Assembly (NCBI GenBank): GCA_023441625.1
Contig: JAEZOA010000129.1
Location: forward strand, 1 to 32,362
DNA length: 32,362 bases
Reading direction: 5' to 3'
From: Bacillota bacterium
GTDB lineage: Bacteria; Bacillota; Clostridia; Acetivibrionales; DSM-1351
The notes under the pieces were generated by a model. The model searched no databases. It was given only the letters and a program-made list of their open reading frames with translations, and had not been told where the DNA came from. The position numbers and the translations under genes were made by a program. Shown piece after piece: positions 1-7,644 of the stretch (positions within the stretch are counted from its first letter, which is position 1; the number at the start of each line of letters is the position of its first letter).

Positions 1-200
1 TCAAATATCCTCCACATTCCACCGTATCCAATAACCTTATCTTCTGACATAGCTACTAAATAAATAGCTAGATCATTATTAGTGAGCTCTTCTATAAAAG
101 AACTTCTTGACCAAGGTATTTTGAAGCTCAGTGTTTCCACCACCATTACACCATCAAGATGCTCTTTTTTCATTTCTCTTATTTCAACATTATCAATCAT
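1..200 (-). CDS. rimI: Ribosomal protein bS18-type alanine N-acetyltransferase, 5' part only
   Basis: This is the N-terminal part (about 66 residues) of a GNAT acetyltransferase; the gene runs off the left edge. The translation begins MIDNVEIREMKKEHLDGV and contains LSFKIPWSRSSF and then GYGGMWRIF, the pattern of RimI, which acetylates the N-terminal alanine of ribosomal protein S18 in the cytoplasm. The acetyl-CoA loop lies beyond the window edge. The ATG start overlaps the last codons of tsaB by 8 bases, so it is translationally coupled as the last visible gene of the amidohydrolase-tsaE-tsaB-rimI operon. The tsaE-tsaB-rimI order, common in Firmicutes, supports the name. The alternative is another GNAT with different substrates. 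Confidence 0.85.
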   Translation of the reverse strand, partial: MIDNVEIREMKKEHLDGVMVVETLSFKIPWSRSSFIEELTNNDLAIYLVAMSEDKVIGYGGMWRIF

Positions 201-912
201 TTTTGGTTACCTTTTTTTCAAGCTTTTCTTTTTCACGCTCAGCTTGTGACTTTCTAAGATAGAAGGGCACCATATCATAGCAGCTTTCTATCCTTCCATC
301 CACATAAGCATTACGCGCTAAAACCGCCACAGAGGAAGCCTTAACAAATGCAGTATTCGCAGGTGCAATGCTCACTCTCTCACCCAACTCAGCAGCAAAG
401 TAATCCTTGTGCATGCTGCAGGCATCACCAAGCAAAACTACCTCACCCTCCATTGTGCGAATTATATCCACTAATTCATTTATATGTAGCCCCAAGTAAT
501 CTGTGAGTCTTTCAAGCTTACCATTAACAAATCTAAATATTGCAGTAAAAACCTGATTATTTCTAGCATCTAGAATTGGACATATTAGCGCCTTTGACAT
601 TGGCAAATTATAAGCTAAAGCATCTAATGTAGGAACGCTTATGACTGGCTTCTCTGCAGCAAAGGCCATAGCTTTAACTGTTGTCACTCCTATTCTAAGT
701 CCTGTAAAGGATCCCGGCCCAACTGATGCGCAAAAAGCATCCATATCCTTAGCGCAAAGTCCTACTTTTTCCAAAAGATTTTGAATCATTGGCATAAGTC
801 TCACAGAATGAGTTTTTCCTTTATTACAGCTATATTCTCCTATTATTACATCATCTTCTAGTATTGCTACAGAAGCAACATTTGTAGATGTATCTAAAGC
901 AAGTATTCTCAT
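193..912 (-). CDS. tsaB: tRNA t6A biosynthesis protein TsaB
   Basis: The 239-residue product is the ASKHA-fold partner of TsaD in the complex that transfers threonylcarbamoyl to A37 of ANN-decoding tRNAs. The start MRILALDTSTNVASVA is the typical first strand and loop of TsaB, and the family signature ASVGPGSFTGLRIG is present near residues 63-76. Length matches the family. The start ATG is preceded by GGAGGAG and overlaps the tsaE stop (ATGA), and the 3' end overlaps rimI, so the three genes form a coupled operon. The C-terminus is Lys/Glu-rich (residues ~222-239), a common variable tail. The identification is firm. Confidence 0.95.
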   Translation of the reverse strand: MRILALDTSTNVASVAILEDDVIIGEYSCNKGKTHSVRLMPMIQNLLEKVGLCAKDMDAFCASVGPGSFTGLRIGVTTVKAMAFAAEKPVISVPTLDALAYNLPMSKALICPILDARNNQVFTAIFRFVNGKLERLTDYLGLHINELVDIIRTMEGEVVLLGDACSMHKDYFAAELGERVSIAPANTAFVKASSVAVLARNAYVDGRIESCYDMVPFYLRKSQAEREKEKLEKKVTKND

Positions 913-1379
913 TTCTCCTCCATGATTTTATCCTGATATGAAAAATATTTTTCTCCGATGAATTCAACAGTTATCTCCCTAATATCAAGGCCTTCACTGA
1001 GATTCTTTTGAATTTCAATTTTTATTATATCCTCTGGAAGTATATCTTCTATTTGCTCTCCCCACTCTATTATAGTAATCCCTTTACCATTAATATATTC
1101 ATCAAAGCCTATATCAAACATTTCATCTGGATCAGATATTCTATAAACATCAAAATGGTATAATGGAATTAACCCTTCATACTCATTTACAAGTGTAAAG
1201 GTTGGGCTTGTTATATATGACTTTATCCCAAGCGACTTAGCTATTCCATTTGTAAAAGCCGTTTTGCCTGTGCCTAAATCACCAGATAAACTAATTATAT
1301 CACCAGATTCTAAAACAGCACCTATTTTTTTTCCAAATTCAACAGTTTCTTCATATGAATGTGTTTGAATTTTTATCAT
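909..1379 (-). CDS. tsaE: tRNA t6A biosynthesis ATPase TsaE
   Basis: This 156-residue P-loop protein is the small ATPase of the TsaBDE complex. A Walker A motif, SGDLGTGKT, is at about residues 32-40. SPTFTLVNEY and the HFDVYR segment that follow are both diagnostic of TsaE, and IIEWGEQ is the family's usual later motif. Length is normal. Translation starts at an ATG just inside the end of the upstream amidohydrolase gene (4-base overlap) and the stop overlaps the tsaB start, so it is the second gene of the operon. Nothing is missing from the conserved motifs. Confidence 0.95.
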   Translation of the reverse strand: MIKIQTHSYEETVEFGKKIGAVLESGDIISLSGDLGTGKTAFTNGIAKSLGIKSYITSPTFTLVNEYEGLIPLYHFDVYRISDPDEMFDIGFDEYINGKGITIIEWGEQIEDILPEDIIKIEIQKNLSEGLDIREITVEFIGEKYFSYQDKIMEEK

Positions 1380-2563
1380 TTCTTATTCCTTTCATATACT
1401 ATTACACCATTAATAATTGTTTTCTGAACCTGAGATTTTAGTTCAAGGGGATTTCCATTATATAAAACTATATCTGCATCCTTACCCTTTTGTATTGAAC
1501 CTACTCTATCACTTATACCAACTATCTCAGCAGCATTAATTGTTATAGCTTTCAACGCTTCTCTTTCCTCCATACCTTCCCTTACAGCGATAGCAGCACA
1601 AAGACAAAGATGCTGCTCAGGAACACAGGGGTGGTCAGTCATTATTGCAATCTTCATGCCCTGTTTTGACAAAATAGCAGGCGTTTCTAGGTTTTGGTTC
1701 CTAAGCTCTATCTTTGATCTGTCTGTAAGCATAGGTCCAACAACAGCTGATAAGCCTGACTCGGCAAGAATATCCTTTATAAGATACCCTTCTGTACAGT
1801 GTTCTAGTGTAATGTTAACATCAAATTCTTTTGCTATTCTGATAGCAGTCATAATATCATCAGCCCTATGAACATGAGCCTTTAGTGGTATTTCTTTATT
1901 TAGCACCTGTGTAAGGGCATCCTTCTTAAAATCAAAATCAGGTTTATCAAACTCTTCAGGTTTATTTTTATAGTTTTCCCACATCTCTTTATATTCCTTG
2001 GCTTCAAATAAACTCTCCCTTAATATTGCAGCCGTTGCCATTCTAGTCATTGGTGCTTGGTGTTTCTCATTGTATATTGTCTTTGGATTCTCACCAAATG
2101 CAACCTTCATTGCTATCGGCTGCTTTAGAATCATTTCATCAACACAGCGTCCATAGGTTTTTAAAGCAGCAAACTGTCCACCTATAACATTTGCACTACC
2201 AGGGCCTGTCACTACTGTGGTAACGCCATTCTCATATGCTTCCACAAATGCTCGGTCTGCATGATAAATGGCATCAATTGCTCTCAATTGAGGCATTACA
2301 GGATCAGTAGATTCATTGCCGTCATCACCCTCAAAACCGACAGCATCCTCCCACATTCCTATGTGACTATGTGCATCAATCAAACCTGGCAAAACATAGC
2401 CTCCACTTGCATCTATTAATTTAACATCAGCCTGGAGTAGGTGCTGTACCTCTCTAATATCTTGGCCTACAGCTATTATTTTATCATTATCAACAAGTAT
2501 ATATCCATTTTCATAATCTATATCATTCATTGTTATTATTTTGCCATTATGTATTAAAAGCAT
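1376..2563 (-). CDS. Amidohydrolase (imidazolonepropionase/PHP-like metal-dependent hydrolase)
   Basis: This 395-residue cytoplasmic amidohydrolase has the composite-barrel layout: an N-terminal beta-sandwich strand (LLIHNGKIITMND), the metal motif HSH after GYVLPGLID, further metal-ligand candidates in KAHVHRADD and TLEHCTEG, and IMTDHP for the catalytic aspartate region. The C-terminus carries the usual NAAEIVGISDRVGSIQKGKDADIVLY. Related proteins in Clostridia are annotated only as amidohydrolases, and the substrate cannot be read from sequence. I chose the ATG at 2561-2563 because GGAGG lies just upstream; the longer GTG start at 2578 would begin inside that ribosome binding site. It is the first gene of the operon leading into tsaE, tsaB and rimI. 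Confidence 0.88.
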   Translation of the reverse strand: MLLIHNGKIITMNDIDYENGYILVDNDKIIAVGQDIREVQHLLQADVKLIDASGGYVLPGLIDAHSHIGMWEDAVGFEGDDGNESTDPVMPQLRAIDAIYHADRAFVEAYENGVTTVVTGPGSANVIGGQFAALKTYGRCVDEMILKQPIAMKVAFGENPKTIYNEKHQAPMTRMATAAILRESLFEAKEYKEMWENYKNKPEEFDKPDFDFKKDALTQVLNKEIPLKAHVHRADDIMTAIRIAKEFDVNITLEHCTEGYLIKDILAESGLSAVVGPMLTDRSKIELRNQNLETPAILSKQGMKIAIMTDHPCVPEQHLCLCAAIAVREGMEEREALKAITINAAEIVGISDRVGSIQKGKDADIVLYNGNPLELKSQVQKTIINGVIVYERNKK

Positions 2564-2607
2564 GCCTTTTTCCTCCACTTACCCCTTAGTTATGATAATT
2601 TTATTAT

Positions 2608-2616
2608 ATTATACCA
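2608..2616 (-). promoter_or_regulatory. Candidate extended -10 promoter of the amidohydrolase-tsa operon
   Basis: On the minus strand the sequence TGGTATAAT lies about 45 bases upstream of the amidohydrolase start. It has a perfect -10 hexamer and the TG of an extended -10 element. No good -35 hexamer is found 16-18 bases further upstream, which is tolerable for an extended -10 promoter. The region is very AT-rich, so a chance match is possible. Confidence 0.4.
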
Positions 2617-2646
2617 TCAAAAACAATATAATTAGTATTATATATC

Positions 2647-2687
2647 TTGTCCTTTTGAATATACTTGTTATAGATGCCTAATTGGCA
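2647..2687 (+). promoter_or_regulatory. Candidate mntR promoter with a palindrome near the start point
   Basis: TTGTCC (2647-2652) and TATAGA (2669-2674) are separated by 16 bases, a fair sigma-A promoter upstream of mntR. Immediately after the -10 element lies TGCCTAATTGGCA (2675-2687), a palindrome with 4-bp arms, in a position where a repressor would block transcription. It may be an autoregulatory site, but it is not the same word as the candidate operator before mntH. Confidence 0.35.
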
Positions 2688-2703
2688 ATATTACTGAAAG
2701 AAA

Positions 2704-3201
2704 GTGATTCAAGTGGAAGAACTTTCAAAGTTTCATACTGTTCGTGGATATCAACTTTTATCTCAAAATAAAAAGCTTCTTACTTCTGCTATGGAGGATT
2801 ACCTTGAAATGATATATAGGAATAGTCTCATAGACGGCTATGTGCGCATAAATACTATTTCTGAGCTTTTAAATGTTGCTGCTCCCTCAGCTACAAAAAT
2901 GGTACAAAAGCTAACAAAATTAGGATTACTTGATTATAAAAAATATGGAATTATTTTTTTGACAGAAAACGGACGTGAAATAGGCAAGTTTCTACTAGAT
3001 AGACATAATATAATTGAAGTGTTCCTGAAAAACTTAGGTGTTAATGAGGACATTCTTATTGAAACTGAGTTAATAGAGCATAACATATCGGTTAACACTC
3101 TCACTAAAATTGGCCTTTTTAATAAATTCTTAATTCAAAGCCCAGAAATATCCAAAAGGTATCGAGAATATATAAAAATAAACTTAGATAAAACAGTATA
3201 A
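2704..3201 (+). CDS. mntR: DtxR/MntR-family manganese-responsive repressor
   Basis: This 165-residue regulator has an N-terminal winged helix (about residues 28-92) and a dimerisation/metal-binding helix region after it. Residues corresponding to Bacillus subtilis MntR metal ligands can be picked out: Asp32 and Glu35 in AMEDYLEMIY, the His of LDRHNIIEVF, and Glu, Glu and His in ETELIEHNIS. The recognition helix region AAPSATKMVQKL resembles MntR (PSSVTKMVQKL). It has about 24 extra residues before the usual MntR N-terminus. The start is GTG at 2704 or GTG at 2713; neither has a strong ribosome binding site, so the start is uncertain. It sits next to an Nramp transporter, the classical MntR target, which supports Mn2+ rather than Fe2+ sensing. 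Confidence 0.85.
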   Translation: MIQVEELSKFHTVRGYQLLSQNKKLLTSAMEDYLEMIYRNSLIDGYVRINTISELLNVAAPSATKMVQKLTKLGLLDYKKYGIIFLTENGREIGKFLLDRHNIIEVFLKNLGVNEDILIETELIEHNISVNTLTKIGLFNKFLIQSPEISKRYREYIKINLDKTV

Positions 3202-3315
3202 ATATAAATTGTAAACTAATAGTTTTCTTATTAACCTATCCATTTATGTCTAAAATGCTGATTCCCGATTTGCCAAATACAAATGGTTTATTAATATTCT
3301 TCAAGAATTACTTCA

Positions 3316-3381
3316 TTGCTGTAACACTTTTTTTATTTATAACATATTTTAGATTAGGTAAACAGAATTAGGCTTAGCTAA
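3316..3381 (+). promoter_or_regulatory. Candidate mntH promoter and MntR operator
   Basis: TTGCTG (3316-3321) and TATAAC (3338-3343), 16 bases apart, make a possible promoter. Just downstream are TTTAGATTAGGTAAAC (3348-3363) and TTAGGCTTAGCTAA (3368-3381). The second is an imperfect palindrome (TTAG-N6-CTAA) that resembles the TTAGGTTAGCCTAA-type words bound by DtxR-family proteins. The position, between the -10 element and the ribosome binding site, would suit repression. This assignment is inferred from pattern and gene context only. Confidence 0.4.
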
Positions 3382-3417
3382 AGTTGTTAGTCGTCTGTAA
3401 ATAAAGAGGTGTTAGCA

Positions 3418-4722
3418 TTGATAGAGGAAAGTTTTGTCCCAACATCTGGAATACCCAATGAAGCTTTAGGTGTTGGAAGAATATTAGTTAAAAATAGTAA
3501 ACCATTTAATAAAATTAAGACTCTTTCACGTTTTCTGGGTCCCGCCTTTATTGTAAGTGTTGCTTACATAGATCCGGGGAATTTTGCAACAAATATCAGC
3601 GGAGGCTCAAAATTCAATTATAATTTAATTTGGGTTATCCTTTGGAGCAACCTGATGGCAATTTTTTTGCAGTCACTTTCTGCAAAACTTGGTATTGCAA
3701 CAGGTTGTAATTTGCCACAAATGTGCGGTAAAGTGTTCTCACGAAAAACAAATTGGTGCTTCTGGGTGGTAGCAGAACTTGCTGCCATGGCTACCAATCT
3801 TGCAGAGTTTCTTGGCAGCACATTAGGCTTGTATTTGTTATTCCGTATCCCAATGCCCATAGCTGGATTAATTACAGCCGCAATTACATTTTTTGTGGTG
3901 TATATGGGTAAGTACGGTCAGAGAGTATTAGAGGCCTTTATTTCTATATTACTTGCTGTAATCTGTATAGCTTATACCTTGGAACTTTTTCTGGCAAAAC
4001 CTGACTGGGCTGCAGCTGGACTACATGTTTTGATGCCCTCCTTCCCAAATGGAGAGGCGGTATTGATTGCAGTTGGTATGTTGGGAGCAACTGTAATGCC
4101 ACATGTCATTTTTTTGCACTCCCAGTTAGTTCAGGAGAGGAATACCCATTCTTCAGATGAAGCCAAGAAAAAACATCTAAAGTTGGAGAGACTGGATATA
4201 ACAATTGCGATGAACATAGCTTTTATAATTAATGCTGCAATTCTTATTGTTTCAGCTGCTGTTTTCTATAGAAATGGAGTGGTAGTGGATAGTATCGAAC
4301 AGGCGCACCAGTCACTCTCCCCTCTGCTTGGTGCTGCATCTAGTGGAGCCTTTGGCATGGCACTGTTAGCATCTGGTCTGTCCTCCTCTGTTGTAGGGAC
4401 TATGGCTGGTACAACTATAATGCAGGGTTTTGTTGGCCTAAAAATAAGCGATAACATTACAAGGCTTGTGACTATGCTACCTGCAATGATTATAATAGTA
4501 TTAGGTATCAATCCCATACAAGTTCTGGTACTTAGTCAGGTTGTTCTGAGCTTTATTCTCCCTGTTGCAATAATCCCTATGCTAATGATAACTAAGCGCA
4601 AGGATTTGATGGGAGCCTTGGCAAATAAGCCCTTGACTAATATCATTGGTATAATAATAACGAGCATAATAATCGCCGCAAATGCAGTACTCCTGTTTCT
4701 CACCTTTACAGGAGGGGTATGA
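3418..4722 (+). CDS. mntH: Nramp-family divalent metal (Mn2+) transporter MntH
   Basis: This 434-residue integral membrane protein imports Mn2+ (and possibly Fe2+) with protons. The metal-binding DPGN of the first transmembrane helix is in VAYIDPGNFATNI, and the MPH motif of helix 6 is in GATVMPHVIFLHSQL, both intact. Eleven or so hydrophobic helices can be counted, as in other bacterial Nramp proteins. I chose TTG at 3418 because AGAGGTG lies 6 bases upstream; the GTG at 3409 overlaps that ribosome binding site. The gene follows mntR in the same orientation after a 216-base gap with its own candidate promoter, and is followed by a strong terminator. Confidence 0.92.
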   Translation: MIEESFVPTSGIPNEALGVGRILVKNSKPFNKIKTLSRFLGPAFIVSVAYIDPGNFATNISGGSKFNYNLIWVILWSNLMAIFLQSLSAKLGIATGCNLPQMCGKVFSRKTNWCFWVVAELAAMATNLAEFLGSTLGLYLLFRIPMPIAGLITAAITFFVVYMGKYGQRVLEAFISILLAVICIAYTLELFLAKPDWAAAGLHVLMPSFPNGEAVLIAVGMLGATVMPHVIFLHSQLVQERNTHSSDEAKKKHLKLERLDITIAMNIAFIINAAILIVSAAVFYRNGVVVDSIEQAHQSLSPLLGAASSGAFGMALLASGLSSSVVGTMAGTTIMQGFVGLKISDNITRLVTMLPAMIIIVLGINPIQVLVLSQVVLSFILPVAIIPMLMITKRKDLMGALANKPLTNIIGIIITSIIIAANAVLLFLTFTGGV

Positions 4723-4728
4723 TATAAG

Positions 4729-4783
4729 AGTACTGAACTTCAGAATGAATACAACTCACTCCGAAGCTCAGTACTACTTTTTT
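4729..4783 (+). terminator. Rho-independent terminator after mntH
   Basis: AGTACTGAACTTC (4729-4741) pairs with GAAGCTCAGTACT (4763-4775) with one mismatch, and a six-T run begins at 4778. It lies 6 bases beyond the mntH stop codon and is a convincing terminator. Confidence 0.85.
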
Positions 4784-4814
4784 GCCAATACTCAATTATT
4801 CTCCATTTAGTTGT

Positions 4815-6608
4815 TCAAATTGCTCCAAAAAGAACCTTCAGTCTTTTTATTATTTTCTTTTGTGTTTTTGAATCACAAACAAATGATTCAAATTTTTCTT
4901 TATATAGCTGTAATTCAGTTTTATTATTTATTGCTTCATAGTACATCTGATAAAGATAAAGTAATTCTGCCTTGGATTTAAAAGATTTGAGAGCTTCGAA
5001 GTTAATCTCCGATAGAAGTTGTTTAGTTAGCTGCATATCTTTTTTATAGAATTCAACCATTGCTTTTTCTAAAGTAACTTCTTGTATATCACAAGAAGAA
5101 GGCAATTCATACGCTTTTTCAATATATTCCGCCCAATCAGCTAAATTCCCAGAATCAAACGAAGCCTGACCTACTAAAAAATAAATATATCCATGATTAG
5201 GGTATTTCACTGTTAATTCTTTAAGCTTTCTTATGAGTTCACTTTGTGAAATCATTGATTCTCTAATAATCGCCACATCTTCAACGACTGGATCAATAAC
5301 TTCACTTTCTTTATATACGTATGGTGATAGCTCAAAGTCCATTGGAATAAAATAAACTGTACTTTTACTTGCAAGGTAATAATTCCTTGCAATATATATA
5401 CCCGCTCCTTTAGGATCGATTATAATCATTTGATTGGTATCAATATTGCAAATACCTCTTGTGACGCTACTCATATTATAATTCTCACCACTTGGTCCAT
5501 TTTCTGTTCTCAGTAGAGATATGACATTATCTAAAGAAAGCTTTTGATTCTTATTTATTGATTGACTTAGTATTTCTTGTCTTGAGTTATTAAAGCTTTC
5601 ATCACCTGTATATTTATTTTCGTTATACAATATGTAATTAGGATCTAAATATTTATTAATATGCCATTGCACATTGCCAGTCATTTTAGTGACTTTAGTT
5701 GGATATTTTTCATCTGGTGCTGATTCAATTATGCAACCCGTCAAATTATTCCTATCACTCCAAGAGTGCGCATCTCCAACCACAAAAGGCTTATCGCTAT
5801 AGAAATTTATAACTTCATTTAAATTTGAGCATTCTTCTAAAGCCATCCGAGGAACGAAAAACTGTGAATTACTATTTAAGTTGGATTTGTTTGCAAATCT
5901 AGAATGATGAGAATATCCTAGACCATTATTACTATAGCCAGTTGATACTCCAACAAATCCAGGGAAACTTACTGAAACAAAGGAATTATACCCTTTTGGA
6001 TTATACTCAATAATAACTGCCTTCATCCCTAATTCCATGCCGAAATATAGATCCTCATTTTTTCCATGAAGCATCAAGCCATCTTCTGTTAATGCAAGTA
6101 TTGATGTACAGCCCATTGAATGGACTATATCATCAAACAAACTTATTGTGTAAATTGCATTAATATCAACTCCCGATCCATCAGAAATGCCTTGCATTTC
6201 TTGTTTGTATCTTTCGGGAATATTCTTAACTAATTTGTTGATTTTATATTTAAAATAAATGTATACAAGATCTTTAGGGATTCTCATTTCTTCAGAATAG
6301 TATGTAACAACCTTATGTACTATCTTAGCCATTTCCTTTGTTTCGTCCTTTAAAAGAACACCATACTGTAATCCCATTTCGTAATGTGTTCCTGACAAGT
6401 TAATCTGAGCAGGTACATTTTCTCTTTTAATGGCATATCCTTGGTGAAAAATATACCTTTCACCAGCTCTGCCAATATCAAATTTAACATCTTTAAATTT
6501 TATTAGAGTATTAACTGAATTAAAACACACAAATATCACTCCAGTTAAAATTAGTAACCCTAAAATTATTAGACCTCTTAATAAATGCTTCTTTATGCGC
6601 TTAAACAT
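4815..6608 (-). CDS. Membrane-anchored C45-type peptidase/acyltransferase with C-terminal helical repeats
   Basis: The 597-residue protein begins with a basic stretch and one hydrophobic helix (residues ~11-28), a signal anchor or uncleaved signal, so the rest is probably outside the membrane. The central domain resembles the C45 / acyl-CoA:6-aminopenicillanate acyltransferase family (N-terminal nucleophile hydrolases). GTHYEMGLQYG is near residues 73-83, the likely nucleophile Cys167 is in SMGCTSI, and HGKNEDL (181-187) occupies the place of the conserved Asn/Asp pocket. In this family the chain is cut just before the Cys to expose it. The last ~150 residues look like short helical, TPR-like repeats. 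The substrate is unknown; cleavage or transfer of an acyl or peptide amide bond is the family reaction. The start ATG is preceded by a G-run (GGGGGG). Confidence 0.75.
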   Translation of the reverse strand: MFKRIKKHLLRGLIILGLLILTGVIFVCFNSVNTLIKFKDVKFDIGRAGERYIFHQGYAIKRENVPAQINLSGTHYEMGLQYGVLLKDETKEMAKIVHKVVTYYSEEMRIPKDLVYIYFKYKINKLVKNIPERYKQEMQGISDGSGVDINAIYTISLFDDIVHSMGCTSILALTEDGLMLHGKNEDLYFGMELGMKAVIIEYNPKGYNSFVSVSFPGFVGVSTGYSNNGLGYSHHSRFANKSNLNSNSQFFVPRMALEECSNLNEVINFYSDKPFVVGDAHSWSDRNNLTGCIIESAPDEKYPTKVTKMTGNVQWHINKYLDPNYILYNENKYTGDESFNNSRQEILSQSINKNQKLSLDNVISLLRTENGPSGENYNMSSVTRGICNIDTNQMIIIDPKGAGIYIARNYYLASKSTVYFIPMDFELSPYVYKESEVIDPVVEDVAIIRESMISQSELIRKLKELTVKYPNHGYIYFLVGQASFDSGNLADWAEYIEKAYELPSSCDIQEVTLEKAMVEFYKKDMQLTKQLLSEINFEALKSFKSKAELLYLYQMYYEAINNKTELQLYKEKFESFVCDSKTQKKIIKRLKVLFGAI

Positions 6609-6726
6609 TGTCCCCCCACTACTAATTAATCATATCAACGTAGCTATGACATATACTATTAATTCTGTACTAAAACTCGTAATGATGTATGGTTACATCA
6701 AATCAACATATCATACTTGTAAACAT

Positions 6727-7293
6727 CTAATTTCGAATGCTTTTCACAAGTTGTTTTACATATGCTTTTTTAAACTCTTCAATCGGCTGTTCAATCATTA
6801 TCTCAGTCAATTCTGACCAAAAAGCAGGACAAGTAAGTGATGATGACAACATAAGTACTTTAGGAAGAACCATCTCAGACTCAGTATTAGGGCTATAGGT
6901 TACAATAAAATGTTTCAGCGCTTTGAATTGAATTTTTATTCTATTTGCTGTCGCCTCATCTATTCCAGAATCCATATACATTCCTTGTTCTGATCTTACA
7001 ATCCCTGTTGATTTCATTTCATAGTTCAATATATTCATGCAAAAGGTTTCTGCTTGTTCCGTCGTAATCTTTTTCTGATCTAATATCTCAAGATACATAT
7101 CCATCACATTATTCCAGTATTTGTCCATGACTTTAAAAAATAACTGGTCTTTTCCACCAAAGTAATAACTAATGGCAGCAGAATTTACTCCAGCTTCTTT
7201 CGCTATTTCTCGAATTGATATCATCTTTATATCCCGCGTTTCAAGTAGCCTTAGCATCGCTTTCATTATCCCCTGCTTAATGTCTTCTTCCAT
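6727..7293 (-). CDS. TetR/AcrR-family transcriptional regulator
   Basis: This one-component repressor of about 188 residues has an N-terminal TetR helix-turn-helix: IREIAKEAGVNSAAISYYFGGKDQLF contains the typical recognition helix and the YYFGGKDQL tail. The remainder is a variable ligand-binding/dimerisation domain with no recognisable ligand signature. The start is uncertain. ATG at 7291-7293 has AAAGGA upstream at a long spacing, ATG at 7303-7305 is too close to that site, and a TTG at 7323 has none. It is transcribed away from the ABC transporter operon and toward the C45-type gene, so it may control either. A 13-bp inverted repeat upstream is a candidate operator. Confidence 0.85.
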   Translation of the reverse strand: MEEDIKQGIMKAMLRLLETRDIKMISIREIAKEAGVNSAAISYYFGGKDQLFFKVMDKYWNNVMDMYLEILDQKKITTEQAETFCMNILNYEMKSTGIVRSEQGMYMDSGIDEATANRIKIQFKALKHFIVTYSPNTESEMVLPKVLMLSSSLTCPAFWSELTEIMIEQPIEEFKKAYVKQLVKSIRN

Positions 7294-7379
7294 AGTAATA
7301 CTCATTCCTTTCTCTTCGTTCAAGGCACAAAACGCATTTAAGCCTTCGCCTCTGATGGATTTTTAGTCTAAGTAATTTA

Positions 7380-7419
7380 TAAACAAGTGATTCAATCATT
7401 AGTTTTAATCACTTGTTTA
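7380..7419. promoter_or_regulatory. Inverted repeat upstream of the tetR-type gene, candidate operator
   Basis: TAAACAAGTGATT (7380-7392) and AATCACTTGTTTA (7407-7419) are perfect 13-bp arms separated by 14 bases. The element lies about 90 bases upstream of the TetR-type regulator gene and upstream of the divergent ABC operon, with no T-run to make it a terminator. TetR-family autoregulation at such dyads is common; the long spacer is less usual and could mean two bound dimers. Confidence 0.5.
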
Positions 7420-7503
7420 ACATTGTAACATACATTATTACACCTGTAAATTCCTTTATTGTCAATGATTTATTTGATTTAAAATAACTTGAAAGCTTTC
7501 TTC

Positions 7504-7534
7504 TTGACTTTTACCTTAGGGCAAAGTGTAGAGT
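7504..7534 (+). promoter_or_regulatory. MerR-type promoter of the ABC transporter operon
   Basis: A -35 element TTGACT (7504-7509) and a -10 element TAGAGT (7529-7534) are separated by 19 bases, the overlong spacing activated by MerR-family regulators. The spacer holds the dyad ACTTTTACC (7507-7515), TTA, GGGCAAAGT (7519-7527), matching at 7 of 9 positions, placed as MerR-family operators are. A MerR-family gene is the last gene of the operon, so feed-forward autoregulation is the simple reading. Confidence 0.65.
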
Positions 7535-7556
7535 AAAATATACCAATCAATATTTC

Positions 7557-7608
7557 AGTTGAATCGTTATTTCTGCATAGAAATAACATCTCACGTTGTA
7601 ATTCAACT
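7557..7608 (+). promoter_or_regulatory. Nested hairpins in the ABC operon leader
   Basis: An outer pair AGTTGAAT (7557-7564) / ATTCAACT (7601-7608) encloses an inner perfect pair GTTATTTC (7566-7573) / GAAATAAC (7580-7587) with a 6-base loop. The element lies between the MerR-type promoter and the ribosome binding site of the ATPase gene, so it would be in the 5' untranslated RNA. It may be an RNA structure or a second protein-binding site; no known riboswitch class is recognised. Confidence 0.35.
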
Positions 7609-7644
7609 AGCAATATAGCTTATTTTTAAAACAGGAGGTAACTC

